Numbered from the stretch's first letter, positions 41,205-51,925 are shown. The stretch: 55,000 nt of DNA from Prorocentrum cordatum (GCA_963575745.1 CAUYUJ010018049.1:22501-77500), one strand, 5' to 3'. The notes: generated by a model from the letters alone, not told the origin. Translations and numbers: made by a program.

Positions 41205-41570
41205 CATGAACTCAGTCCACGAAAACCAGGGTGTCCAGCATGTGATTGCTGCTGATAGTTACTGTATACTGCTTGCTGGTGCGTGCCTGTTTGATGATCG
41301 CTTGCTGGTTGCTTGCTGCTTGCTCGCTGTTTGTGTGCTTGCTTGATGTGTGTGTGTGTGTTGCCCGCTGCTGCTGATGCTACTGCTTTGTGTTGCTTGC
41401 TACTGCGTGCTGTTTGCCACTGCTGCTTGGTGCACTGGGCGGTTGCTGTTTGTTGCTGCTGTTTCCTGGTTCCGGGCGATGCTGCTACAAGTGGGATGCC
41501 GATGATGCCTGGTGTGGTTGGCTGCCCATGGCTACTGCTGCTGCCGAAGGCCCCTGGACACTTGTACAAC
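41205..41570 (+). repeat. CTG/CTTG-rich element, diverged copy
   Basis: Starts after ACTCAGTCCACGAAAA, the same PPR-module flank seen before other copies, and runs into GCTTGCTG-rich sequence. No PPR module remains beside it. Confidence 0.5.
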
Positions 41571-41579
41571 CTCTTGGGG

Positions 41580-42060
41580 TATCCTGAACAGTCTTAGATT
41601 TCTTTGGGACTTCTCTAGGGGGCCGCTTTTCGAATTTGAGATCGGGATCCCCCTGTTGGGCTCCTTGGGCCCGTCTTGGTAGCCTCTTGAACGGTGTTGC
41701 AAACCTGTGGAGCCGTCTTGGGGGGGCTCTTGAGCCATCTGACGGGCTCTCTTGGCGTTGTGCCGATTTCGCAGGCCTCCTGGGCCGTCCTGGGCGTTGC
41801 GGGACGGAGAAGCGATTGCACAAAAGACATGTACGAGCCACGAGCACAACGCAAACCTGCCGTTTCCCCTTATCGCTCCTCTCCTGGAGGTCCTCCTGGA
41901 GCACTCTCGAGGCGGACCACTTTGGCCACCCGTGGGGCGCTTTTGGGCCACCTTTGGGCTCTCTGGACGCCGCCGCGGACGCCCTCGAGGCCCCGTGGGC
42001 TGCCGCGGGCCACGATGCGGCATCGCCCCTGGCAGAGTGTGGGGACGCTGCAGCCCGGGA
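41580..42060 (+). repeat. Degenerate GGCCGTCTTGGG repeat
   Basis: Ends just before the 3' end of the minus-strand retroelement. Confidence 0.65.
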
Positions 42061-42199
42061 TGAAGCAAGGGAACCCTCGTCCCTCCATTCCGTTTTCCTT
42101 ATATAGATGACTCCTCATAGTTGGCCCTCCTCCCCCTCTTCTTCTTCCCGAAGCCGTGGAGCCCCCCTCTGAGGGCACAACTGTCCACGCGGGAAGTGC

Positions 42200-44236
42200 C
42201 TACACTAGAGGAGCGACAACAGCTGGAACTTTCCCAGCCACACCTGGGAGGTAGCCCTGGCACATCCTTCGGACGGCCCGCCTACCCCACTCCCCAGGCT
42301 TGCAACACGGGGCGAGGAATCCCTCGAGTTGCTTCGAACTGTGCGCACCACAGAGCGTACACGCAACAACAGGATGGGCCGCATCCTGAGGGGACTCCTC
42401 CACCCTAAAAACAACTAACCGATGCACCTTCAAACCCTGCTCGTGCAAGCGCTCATTGGCATCACGCGCACGCGTCGAGATCGACCCAGGGCAGACCTCG
42501 GACACGGGGGCCACAGCACGGCAGCGAGCACACCAGGGTCGCCTGGCAGGCCCTCTTAAATCGTGAGGCAGCTGAGCAGGGACGACAACAAGGAGAGGGG
42601 GCGCGCTCACACGCCTGCGGCGCGCAACGTGCGTAGTGTCACGTCCGTCCACATGCGCGCCCACCTCCCCAATCCTGTGCCCTACCTGCTCCACAAACTG
42701 CTCAGCCTGCTGCATGCGCTTCCTATCCTCTGCAGGCGCGCGCGCAAGCTGGCCTCCAAACTTCGCCCATACGTCGGCGTGGAAGTTGCCGAAACGGTCC
42801 CGACGCGTGATGCGGCCCGCATCCACGTCAGACATCGCGCAGTGACTCTTGACCTTACGCATCGAAAGGCCGGCCTCGCAAAGGCCGCCAAACTCAGCCA
42901 GGGCCTTCCAGAAGACCCGCCAGAGACAAGCCCAGGCCGAGGAATGGGCCGCGGTGGCCTCTTCCCCTCTCTCAGTCACTCCACGAAACACAAAATCTGA
43001 ATCAGTGACAGCAGTAATTGGAGGCAACGAATTCAGAACCAAAAAGATCAAGGCCTCTAATTCGGCCCCGTCGATGTCGAACACGGACTGCGAACAAGTG
43101 CAATAAATAATATCAACTACACCGAGGGGGGCCTCATCACGCAGAGTAACGACGGCCCAGCCTGTACAACTCAAACTACTCCACTGGCCTTCAAAGGCCG
43201 AACCGTCCAGGTAGGCTTCCTTGGCAATAAGGACCCCAGGCCCCGCATGCTGATGCCAGACCACCGTGTCCTGGGCAGGGGCCCTCCACGAGGTCCGCGG
43301 GATGGGCCAAAGCGCCCTCTCCAGGAGCACACGGACCTGGGACCGATCCTGAGCCTGAACCAGCGGAGTAAACGCATCAGGGCACGGCAGCTCCTGACAC
43401 AAGTCACATTCGAAATGTCTGTGGACAAGAGTGCCAGGTTTGCGACAAATGAGGCACTCATTACTCAAGGCTTTCCTGACCATGGGCCACTGCCCGCCAA
43501 CAATGCACGGACGAAGGTACGCACGCGCCTCGGGCCCCAGGGTCGGAAGGTCCCGATTGTGAGCACAGCGAGGCCGTCCGCTGGAGACAGCCTGGACCAG
43601 GGGCAACCAAACCGCACCAAACTCCAGATGTTTCAAATCATCGTGCTTCGCCACCTGTCGCCACTGCCAGGCCGTGGCGGCCTGCACTAAATAGTGGCGG
43701 ATCACTCGAGGACAGAGCACACTGATGTCAAGGTCTAAGCCCTCGTGCGTGGTCCACTCGAAGGCGGAACGAATCGACCAGCCGACACGAGCCAGCGACA
43801 GCCGACACGCACTAAACGGACCAGACACTTGGGTCCAGAGCGAGACCGACGAACTTCCTTCCAGCCCATCCCGCACCACGTGCCTCGGCACCCACCCCTC
43901 CCATATAGCTCGGCAGAGCGGGAGCACAGGCATCAGAGTAGCTCGAAGGATCGGGTCAGCATCCTTCTCGCACATCAAGGCTAAACTGCGGGACTTCCCA
44001 GCGGTAGCCCCAGTGAAACACGCGAACGCCGTGCTACGCATAGTCTCAAGGTTCGAAGTCGAGCATCCCGTGACATTCATCACATACGACATACTGCCTC
44101 CAAACCCGATCGAGCAACCTTTCGAACTCCCAAACGTTTCTTCTGCCCAGTGCGGATGAGGCCAATCCGCCTCAGGCGCTGGCGAGCACCCAGAAGCCGA
44201 GATTTGCGTACTGCATGCCCGACGCGCCGCCCGCAA
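42200..44236 (-). CDS. Retroelement C-terminal part: zinc knuckle and RNase H
   Basis: The real continuation of the RT begins near 44100 (GGSMSYVMNVTG). Numbering from 44236, C261-x2-C264 with H and C following (CLICRKPGTLVHRHFEC) forms a zinc-knuckle-like segment. RNase H motifs are all present: LDGSAF (D344), GAELEAL (E392), VTDSDFV (D412) and GNFHADVWAK (D488). After that the sequence is Arg/Ala-rich with a few Cys pairs. RNase H here follows the RT, the usual order, unlike the element at 24-36 kb. The 678-codon frame has no internal stop, so decay is limited to the frameshift and the lost 5' end. Confidence 0.78.
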   Translation of the reverse strand: MRAARRACSTQISASGCSPAPEADWPHPHWAEETFGSSKGCSIGFGGSMSYVMNVTGCSTSNLETMRSTAFACFTGATAGKSRSLALMCEKDADPILRATLMPVLPLCRAIWEGWVPRHVVRDGLEGSSSVSLWTQVSGPFSACRLSLARVGWSIRSAFEWTTHEGLDLDISVLCPRVIRHYLVQAATAWQWRQVAKHDDLKHLEFGAVWLPLVQAVSSGRPRCAHNRDLPTLGPEARAYLRPCIVGGQWPMVRKALSNECLICRKPGTLVHRHFECDLCQELPCPDAFTPLVQAQDRSQVRVLLERALWPIPRTSWRAPAQDTVVWHQHAGPGVLIAKEAYLDGSAFEGQWSSLSCTGWAVVTLRDEAPLGVVDIIYCTCSQSVFDIDGAELEALIFLVLNSLPPITAVTDSDFVFRGVTERGEEATAAHSSAWACLWRVFWKALAEFGGLCEAGLSMRKVKSHCAMSDVDAGRITRRDRFGNFHADVWAKFGGQLARAPAEDRKRMQQAEQFVEQVGHRIGEVGAHVDGRDTTHVARRRRVSAPPLLVVVPAQLPHDLRGPARRPWCARCRAVAPVSEVCPGSISTRARDANERLHEQGLKVHRLVVFRVEESPQDAAHPVVACTLCGAHSSKQLEGFLAPCCKPGEWGRRAVRRMCQGYLPGVAGKVPAVVAPLV

Positions 44237-45084
44237 GAGAAGTCAATGCCAAGGTTTCGCTCATGCAGTGTAGCTTTCGTGCCCATTTTCGCCTGCAGAC
44301 GTCGTGCAACCTCATCGCGCACACATTGCTCTATGCACAACACACGTGACTTGTCAACATGCACACGCAAGCCCACTGCAGCGAGAGCCTCCTGCAAGTC
44401 TAACGACGCCTGGGCCAACTCACGCGTAACTCTAGATTGCGTGCCAATCCTGTGCAATAGCAAATCGTCAACGACAATGGTGGGGACGACGGTTCGATGC
44501 ATTCTGTACATGGAGTCAAGCGGCCGAATCAAAATCAACTGGGGCATGCACGTGGCCCAGCCGTCACCTGGTAGAATGGTCTGCTCAACCACCATCGGCG
44601 ACGAGACGACTTGGCCCAGACAACAAAAACGCTCAGCACGATATAACTCAACATTCAACTTGAGCTGCCAGAGAGGGAACCCAGTAGCCACTGCAGCCTC
44701 CAAAAGCCAATGATGTTCCACTTGCTCCAAGGCTTTCATCAGATCCAAGAGAACCATACCAGAGACCCAAATGCCCTTAGTGGAACCTTTAGCCTTAGTG
44801 GACACATACTCAGACCAGGCCGTCTGCTGCCAGACGGCTCGATCGCACGATCTTCCCTTGGAGGCCCAGAAATACGATCGATCATTGCGGGACTCCCAGT
44901 CACGAGCTATCGGGCGGCGGAGGCGTGCCTGAACCCGAGCCAACACGTTAATTAGCGCTATGGGGCGCACACCGCCCAGGCGCTTGGACAAGAAGGCGAT
45001 CTTCGAGGCAAACTTCGGCCACTCGGCCGACGCCTCGACGGCCATCAGGATGTCGATAAACACTTCCAGCCTCGACGGCCTCCC
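42200..45084 (-). mobile_element. Second retroelement, 5'-truncated and frameshifted
   Basis: A minus-strand reverse transcriptase and RNase H in consecutive overlapping frames. At its 5' side the coding sequence ends at a (CTC)n-(ATC)n microsatellite (45089-45247), so endonuclease and ORF1 are missing. The 3' limit is set only by the stop at 42200. Confidence 0.78.
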
Positions 45085-45134
45085 CCCCCTCCTCCTCCTC
45101 CTCCTCCTCCTCCTCCTCCTCCTCCTCCTCCTCC

Positions 45135-45173
<39 letters not shown>

Positions 45174-45174
45174 G

Positions 45175-45248
<74 letters not shown>

Positions 45249-45276
45249 GTATTATTGGCTTCCCCCCCTCGCCCAT
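44080..45276 (-). pseudogene. Reverse transcriptase fragment
   Basis: Reliable coding starts at about 45084 (RLEVFIDILMAVE); upstream codons are microsatellite (poly-Met, poly-Arg). The RT core has the fingers motif LGGVRPIAL, motif A VLLDLMKALEQVEHHWLL (D178 counted from 45276) and motif C IVVDDLLL (D270, D271). The usual Tyr or Phe before the Asp pair is Val. The thumb region follows (GLRVHVDKSRVLC). The frame ends at TGA (44080-44082), while homology continues in the -1 frame. The join lies at about 44101-44107. Confidence 0.75.
45089..45247. repeat. Compound (CTC)n-(ATC)n microsatellite
   Basis: CTC triplets to about 45135, then ATC triplets to 45247, directly against the truncated retroelement. 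Confidence 0.96.
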
Positions 45277-45317
45277 CTTCCCTCCCCCTCCCCGTCCTCA
45301 TCCTCGTCCTCGTCCTC

Positions 45318-46085
45318 GTCCTCCATTCCTTCTCCTTACTAATACCTCCGCCCTGTCGCACCTCGAGGCCAGTCGGAAGGGCGGGCCGGGCTTTTCGCCC
45401 GAGACCTCGCGACCACGTATGGCCCTGAAGCTGCAACATTGACAACGGATTCACAGATGGAGGGCGGGTCGCTTCCAAAATGCAACTCTCGCACTAGCGC
45501 CGCGCACGGTCGTTTCAAAAACTTGCGAAAAAAGCTTCACGGATTGAGGGCGGGCCGTTTTCAAAAGGTGGTTCCCGCCGCAGCGCCACGCAAGCTCGCC
45601 CAAAACTCTGCAAGGGCCTGACGGATGGAGGGCGGCCCCTTTCCAACGTGCGGCTCTTGCCTGAGCTCCGCACCCACTCGCCTTACAACGCTGCAAGGGG
45701 CTTCACGGATGGGGGGGGGCGGCGACTTCTCAACGTGCGGCTCTCGCCTCAGCGCCTCGCACACTCGTCGTAAACCGCTGTAAGAGTTTCACAGATGGAG
45801 CGTGGCTCCGTTCGAACATGTGGCTCTCGCCCCAGACCCGCGCACATTGGTTTCGAAAGTTCGGGAAAAACAAAAAACAGTCACTGGTTCTCATGGTTAA
45901 CGTACCAGGGAAGGCGTTCTGGAATGATGCAAACTCGTCCCGGCACAACAGTTACGTTGATTCGCGGTGTTGAGGTCCCAGGAATGATGTCCTGGAACGG
46001 TTCAGAATCGTTCGTGAAGACGCAACTGTAAACTTGATTCGTGGCGTTGGAGTCCCGACGATGATGCGTTAGCACGAATCGGGCT
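45318..46085 (+). repeat. Composite satellite, copy 1
   Basis: Three parts in order: a leader (CGAGGCCAGTCGGAAGGGCG at 45366), five 80-87 bp units (starting near 45456, 45542, 45621, 45708 and 45795, each with GGAGGGCGGG-like and CAAAATGCGGCTCTCGCC-like phrases), and a tail with GTTGATTCGCGGTGTTGA. The same three parts occur in the same order at 47775-48450. Confidence 0.85.
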
Positions 46086-46157
46086 TTTCAAACGCTTGTC
46101 TCCCGAAGGAAGGGAGGGTGTATTGCAACATCGTTAGTACATCTTGGGTTTACACTG

Positions 46158-46337
46158 GTCCTCCTCCTCCTCCTCCTCCTCCTCCTCCTACTTCCTCCTC
46201 CTTCCGTCCTCCCTCCTCCTCCTCCTCCTCCCTCCTCCCTCCTCCCTCCTCCGCCCACCTCCCTCGTCCCTCCTCATCCTCCTCCTCCTCCTCCTCCTCC
46301 TTCTCCTCCTCCTCCTACCCTCCTCCTCCTCCTCCTC
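46158..46337. repeat. (CTC)n microsatellite, interrupted
   Basis: CTC and TCC triplets with CCC and TAC interruptions, ending just before PPR module 15. Confidence 0.93.
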
Positions 46338-46344
46338 ACGCATA

Positions 46345-46480
46345 ATGCTCGGCACTGTGACGTTGGGCTCCAGTTTCGCCGCGAGCATCTCGCCGAACAA
46401 CGCCAGCGCCCGCTGCCACTGCTTGCCCTTCTCGCACGCGCTGATCCCAGCGCTGTAGCTGACTAGGGCTGACCCGTGGC
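46345..46480 (-). CDS. PPR module 15
   Basis: The minus strand encodes SYSAGISACEKGKQWQRAL and a second helix FGEMLAAKLEPNVTVPS. The border TAGCTGACTAGGGCTGACCC is the commonest form in the window. Confidence 0.62.
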
Positions 46481-46487
46481 CTGACCA

Positions 46488-46800
46488 GCCACGAAATCTG
46501 CACGAACTCGCATGTGGTGATTGGCGTGCTGCCGCAAGGCTGGCATAATGACGTGGGGCTCGAGCTTCGCATTCCGCACATGCCACTGCGTGCTGCTGCT
46601 TGCTGCCGCTGCTGCGTGCTGCTGGTAATGTTTAGCGCTGCTGCGTCCTTTATTGGCTTGGGGCTTGGATGGCCATTCCTGCTCTGTGCGCGCTGCTGCC
46701 CGCTGCCTGCTGCTGCTGCTTGCTGTGGCTGTGCGCTCCCGCTGCTGCTACCCGCTTCGCGCTGCTGCATTTCGTTGCTGCTGCTGCTTGGATGCTGCAA
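46488..46800 (+). repeat. CTG-rich dispersed element, copy 4
   Basis: Closest to copies 1 and 2 (ATCTGCACGAACT, ATGACGTGGGGCTCGA and GCTGCTGCTTGCTG stretches). Confidence 0.65.
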
Positions 46801-46959
46801 TATTGACGACGAAAAAAACCGTAGACGGTCCGCGCGGATTTCTTGGATCTGCGCTGGACCGCCTCCATGGCGCGCGGAGCGCGCCACGAAAGTTTGTTTA
46901 TGCCGTTTTTCGTCTTCGAACTATGATGCTTCTCGCTACTTCAGCGTTCTGACGCAACC

Positions 46960-47670
46960 TCCTGCCGGGAGCGGATCGGAGAGCGAGGAGCCAGGATCGA
47001 GAGCATCGAGGCGCTCGAGGGTGGAAGAGCGACGGGCGATCAGCGGATGCCGAGGAACGGGAGGGGAGGAGCGAGGGGCGAGGGGAGATGGGCGAGGAGC
47101 GTCGAGGTGCGAGGAGCGTCGAGGTTCGAGGCGAGGAGCATCGCGGTTCGAGGTTCGAGGTTGTCGTCCTTGTAAGCCTTCGGGGGCTGTTTTCGGGCTC
47201 CGGGGCCATCAAACATCGATCTGGGGTGCGAGACTAACTCGGTCAGATTCCCCTCCAGGGTCTGGAGGCCGATTCCTCAGGGATTTCGGCAATTTTGGAG
47301 CGGCGTTGGGTTGGAGGCTCGAGGAGTCGACGTCCGGCGCTTGTTTATTTAGACTGGGTTTCCTGCTGCATCCTGCTTGCTTGCTCACTGGCTTGCTGGC
47401 TTGCTGCTTGCTGCTGCTTGCTCCCTGAAGCTGTAATGGAGGTCTTCTGGGCTCAATATACGCCTTCCTACGTCTTGCTTAAAGCTTCTCGGGCTAACTT
47501 GGAGCCTGGCTGGACCTTCGAGGGGACAACGGGCTGCGAGAGGGGCGTCTTGAGCCGCCTTGGGGCAGTGTCATGGCCAAGGCTGGCAATGAAGAAGCGC
47601 ATGTGCGCCTTATTCCCAAATCTCCTTTGAGTTGGGTCCTCGTTTTGGATCCGCAGCGCCGCGCGTCTCC
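46960..47670. other. No gene seen
   Basis: GAGGAGCG- and GAGGTTCGAGG-type short direct repeats at 47030-47165, then unique sequence with a CTTGCTGG-rich stretch (47380-47425). No convincing frame. Confidence 0.4.
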
Positions 47671-47671
47671 T

Positions 47672-47800
47672 TCCTTCCTTCCTTCCTGCTCCCTCCTCCC
47701 TCCGCCTTCCTCCCCTCCTCCCTCCCTCCTCCCTACCCCCTCCCTCCTCCCTCCCTCCTCCCGCCTCCCTCCTCCTCGTTCTCCCTCCATTCCTTTCCCT
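47672..47800. repeat. (TCCC)n/(TCC)n pyrimidine tract
   Basis: CCTTCC and CCTCCC units, leading into composite satellite copy 2. Confidence 0.9.
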
Positions 47801-48450
47801 TAATAAATAACTCCTCCCTCCCGCACCCCGAGGCCAGTCGGAAGGGCGGACTGGGCGTTTCGCCTAAGACTTCTTTACCATTTATGATCCTTAAACTGGA
47901 AATTCTGTAACAATATCATTGATGGAGGGCGGGCCGTTTTCAAAATGTGGCTCTCGACTTAGCGCCGCGCACAATCGTCGTAATCATTTGCAAGAGCTTC
48001 ACGGATTAAGGGCGGGCCGTTGTCAAAATGCGGTTCTCGCCTTAGCGCTGTGCACACTCGTCGCAAACAGATGCAAGAGCTTCACGGATTGAAGCGGGCC
48101 GTTTTCAAAATGCGGCTCTCGCCTTAGCGCCGCGCACATTCGTCTCAATAATTCTGAAATGGTGTTACGGATCGAGTGCGGTTCCTTTCCAAAATGTGGC
48201 TCTCGCCCTAGCGCCGCGCACATTCGTCTGAAACATGTTCAAGAGTTCCACGGACTCCCATGGTCAACGTACCAGAAATGCAGAAATGGTGTTTGGGAAC
48301 GATGAAAGATTGTCAGGGCGCAACGGTTACGTTGATTCGCGGTGTTGAAGTCCCAGGAGTTGCGCTGGCACGATTCAGGATCGTCAAGACGCAACAGTCA
48401 GGTTGTTTCGTGGCGTTGGGGTCCCAAGAATGCTGTTTCGGCACGCTTCA
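47775..48450 (+). repeat. Composite satellite, copy 2
   Basis: Leader at 47828, four 83-bp units (about 47921, 48004, 48087, 48170) and a tail from 48250 to 48450 that itself repeats TTCGYGGYGTTG. It lies about 2.4 kb from copy 1. Confidence 0.85.
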
Positions 48451-48499
48451 GGATCTCCAACGGGGCACTTCCCTCAGTGGAAATGCAACCTTGTAGGGG

Positions 48500-48700
48500 C
48501 GTATGACAAATGAGCTTGGAGGGAAGGTTTATTCCAAAGTGGGCGTGCTCGCATGGCGTCCCCGCGGCAACTTCGCCACACGCCTCTGGCTTCGTGCCCC
48601 ACAGGAGGCTTCGCATGTGCCTCCAGAGGGCGTGCTCCCATGGCGTCCCCGCGCCCACTCGGATTGGCTTCTTCACCAGGCTCGTACGCAACGATGCTCC
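48500..48700. repeat. Short tandem duplication
   Basis: A GGGCGTGCTCGCATGGCGTCCCCGCG-like phrase occurs at 48541 and 48628 (period 87 bases). No gene. Confidence 0.6.
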
Positions 48701-48985
48701 ATCGTGGCTGTGGCCGTCGAGGAGGTCGGGGGATGCGCGCGGGCTGTGCAGGCTCAGGAGAAAAAGCAGAAGGCACTGCGGAGGATGCCCTCGGGGGCCG
48801 ACGGCTCCGGAGCACTCTCAGGGAAAACTCCCCGACGGGCCGCCCAGTCAGACCAGGGCCGCTCCGACGAAGGGGGGGAACAAAGAAGCGCCTGGCCGCC
48901 AAATTTCCGAGTGGCTGGCGCGGTCCCCGAGCTCTCGCGGGGATCTTCCATCGGAAGCCTCTTGGAGGCGGTTTTGGGGGTGTCG
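48700..48985 (+). repeat. Dispersed element R, copy 3
   Basis: The most complete copy, with both the left part (GATGCGCGCGGGCTGTGCAG) and the right part (CCGAGCTCTCGCGGGGATCT) contiguous. Confidence 0.65.
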
Positions 48986-49620
48986 TGGGCTTCTCGGGGG
49001 CCTCTTGGGGCCTGATCTGGGTTTTTTTTTGGGGGGGGGCATCCCGGGGCTTCCGGGGAGCCTCTAGAGAGGCTGCTTGCGGTCTGAAGGGTCATCCTGG
49101 GACGGAGGGCGCGGAATGGCAGGTCGAGTTCCCCTTCGTGGGGCCCTCTTGGTGGGCCCTCGTGATCTGTCTTGGGGGCCGCGTGGGCGGTCTTGGGGCC
49201 CTCTTGGGCCCTCTTGGGCTGTTTGGGGGGCCGCGTGGGCGGTCTTGGGGCCCTCTTGGGCCGCCTGGGGGCCCTCTTGGGGGGCCTGTTGGGCCGCGTT
49301 AGGACGATCTTGGGGGCGTCTTGGGCAGTCTTAGAGCGTCGGGAGCCCGAAAAGGAGAGACCGTCAAAATCAGTCGAAAACCCAAGGAAAATCAAGATTT
49401 GGGACTCTCGGGGCCCTCTGGGATCTTGGAGCCCTCTTGGGCCGTCTTGGGGCCCTGTTGGGCCGTCTTGGGGCCCCGTTGTGTCTTCTGATGGCAATGT
49501 TGGTAACCTCTTGGGCCGTCTGGAAGCTGGGTCCATCTTGAAACTGTGTCGGGACCGACGGAGCCCTCCGGGGCCCTCCAGGGCCCGTTGGGGCAGATTT
49601 GGGCCACCTGATGCTGCCAG
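48986..49620 (+). repeat. Degenerate GGCCGTCTTGGG repeat
   Basis: Clear 12-bp periodicity with a local duplication at 49180-49290 (GGGGGCCGCGTGGGCGGTCT twice). Confidence 0.75.
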
Positions 49621-49624
49621 CCTT

Positions 49625-49790
49625 CTGGCACGCGCCGAAACCGATCACATAGGATAGATGACGTCGGGAGTTAGCTTTGCCTGCCACATCTCGCTGAGCA
49701 GCGCCAGAGCCCCCCGCCACTGCATGCCCTTCTCGCACGCGCTGACTCCAGCGTTGTAGCTGACGAGTGCGAACCCGTGGGTTAAATCCA
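49625..49790 (-). CDS. PPR module 16 with out-of-frame next unit
   Basis: The minus strand encodes SYNAGVSACEKGMQWRGAL and a second helix ending MWQAKLTPDVIYPM. The next unit starts YVIGFGACQKAG in a shifted frame. Confidence 0.62.
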
Positions 49791-49829
49791 CGGTGTGCGG
49801 TGAACAGCTCGTCGAAGTTGAACAGCTCG

Positions 49830-50040
49830 GGCGTCCCTGGAGCCGTGTCGGGGGCATGGTGGGTCCTCCTGAGAGCCTGTCTGGGGCGCCTTGCAGGCCT
49901 CTTGCGGTTCTTGAGCACCTCTGGGGAGCGTCTCGGAGCGATATTCGGGCTGCCCGAGGCCGTGTTGGAGCCACCCGGGGGGCTCGTGGGAGCCGTCGGA
50001 GAGCTGCGGAGCGCTCCGAGCGGTCGGGGGCAGCTGGCGC
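49830..50040 (+). repeat. Degenerate GGCCGTCTTGGG repeat
   Basis: A diverged run. Confidence 0.55.
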
Positions 50041-50047
50041 ACTGCTG

Positions 50048-50115
50048 GCGCACCTCGCGCACGCAACGACTAGAATTGTAATACAGACTAGTGCGTACCC
50101 GTGGATCATATCCGC
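50048..50115 (-). pseudogene. PPR module 17, truncated
   Basis: Only a degraded start is left (CITILVVACARCASSA), resembling the in-frame next-unit start of module 13. It ends in the flank CCGTGGATCATATCCGCA. Confidence 0.42.
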
Positions 50116-50157
50116 ATGTGCCCCGGCAGTTGAGCAGGGACCGACCGTCCTGGCATT

Positions 50158-50334
50158 CCTATAGGGCTACCACGAAATGTTCTTAGAACCCAAAACATGA
50201 TCTAAGAACGAAAACCATGTTCATAGAACATAAACTGATGTGTTAAAACAAGACAGCCCCAGCCAGAAATGTTCTAAGAACATGTCGTGCAAACCGCAAG
50301 AGGTTCTTAGAACATTATTTGATAGGCCTATAGG
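50158..50334. mobile_element. MITE-like element M2
   Basis: A 177-bp AT-rich element. Both ends carry CCTATAGG, and about 32 terminal bases are imperfect inverted repeats (left CCTATAGGGCTACC then TGTTCTTAGAAC; right the mirror). GTTCTAAGAAC-type palindromes recur inside. Only one copy is seen. Confidence 0.7.
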
Positions 50335-50364
50335 CGAGCCAGGACGCTTCGCCACTGCTTGAGG

Positions 50365-51150
50365 CAGGGGAACGCGGCCACCTATCTCTGGGCCATCTTG
50401 GGTCGTCTTGGTCGCCTCTTGGGCCAGAGGCCGCCCCGTGAGGCCTCAGTTAACCGCCCCCAGATGGCCCCCGGGAGGCCTCCGGGGGCAGCGCCAGGCC
50501 AGGGCGCTGGAGCCATGCGAGGAACCAGGGCCGCGTGTCCTCACCGGCCTACAGGCGCAGGGCCGGGAGGACCCCGGGCTGCCCTGGGAGGACGTGGATC
50601 CGCCTCAAGATGGCACGTGGGAGGCCTCATGGCCTGGGCCTGGGTCCCTACGAGCCCCACGAGCCGCACGAGCCCTACGAGCACTGCGAGCCCTGGGAGG
50701 GCCCAGAGGGGCCGGAGAAGGCTCCAAGAGGGCCCCTACAGTGGCACCAAGAAGGCAGGGAACCAGAAGACGACCCTCGTCGTTGATAGCAGGGGGGCTC
50801 CTTTGAGGGCCCTCTTGCATGGAGCGCTCTGGAGGCCCTCGAGATCTCGGGGCCCTCTAGGAGCACCGGGAGGGCTTCAAGCAGGGCTGGAGAAAGCTCC
50901 AAGAGGGCCCCAAGAGGGGCCCCAGGAGGGCTCCCCTGCTGTCAAGAAGGGGCCCTCGTCCTTGACAGCAGGGGGGCTCCTCTTGGGACCTTTCTTGGGG
51001 TCCTCGCTGGGGCCCTCTTGGAGCCTTCTCGGGCCCCTCTTGGGAGCCGCACGGGCGGTCTTGGGGCTCTCTGGGAACGTCTTGAGCCCGTTTGGGCCGT
51101 CTCGAGATCCTCTCTGGAGGCCGCGTGGCGGGGCGCTCTTGGAGCATGTT
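50365..51150 (+). repeat. Degenerate repeat, mixed orientation
   Basis: Contains both forward (51030-51150) and reversed (50700-50760, 50880-50930) units. Two GGGGCTCCTYTKRGG phrases about 180 bases apart (50801, 50973) mark a local duplication. Confidence 0.65.
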
Positions 51151-51215
51151 GTGCCGTCGTGCTCGCAGCTGTCCCAAGGCGTGTATGCTGTGCGGGCAAG
51201 GTGTGTCCACATCTA

Positions 51216-51549
51216 TAGTTTTCTCTCTTTTTCTCTCTCTCTCTCTCTCGTTCTCGTTCTCTCTCTCTCTCTCTCTCTCTCTTTCTATCTCTCTCTCTCT
51301 ATTTATAGAGAGAGATCCACACATATATCTATATATACATACATACATACATACATACATACATACAAACATACATACATACATACATACATAGATACAT
51401 ACATACATACATACATACATACATACATACCTACATACATACATACATACATACATACATCCATGCATGCATGCATGCATGCATACATACATACATTACG
51501 TACATACACTCATACATACATGCATACATACATACATACATACATACAT

Positions 51550-51588
<39 letters not shown>

Positions 51589-51925
51589 TACACACACATA
51601 TACATACATACATACATACATACATACATACATACATACATACATACATACATACATACATGCATGCATGCATGCATGCATGCATGCATGCATGCATGCA
51701 TGCATGCATACATACATACATACATACATACATACATACATACATACTTACATACTTACATAATTGCATGCATGCATGCATGCATACATACATGCATACA
51801 TGCATACATACGTACGTACATACATACATACATACATACATACATACACACATACATGCATACATACACATATATCTATATATATATATATATACATATA
51901 TACACACACATATCCATATCCATAT
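51216..51925. repeat. (TC)n then (ACAT)n complex microsatellite, 700 bp
   Basis: TC dinucleotides (51216-51320) pass into ACAT tetramers with blocks of CATG (51463-51482, 51660-51706, 51767-51782), ACAG (51550-51588) and AT (51868-51893). Frames give YIHT or YVCM repeats and are artefacts. Confidence 0.97.
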
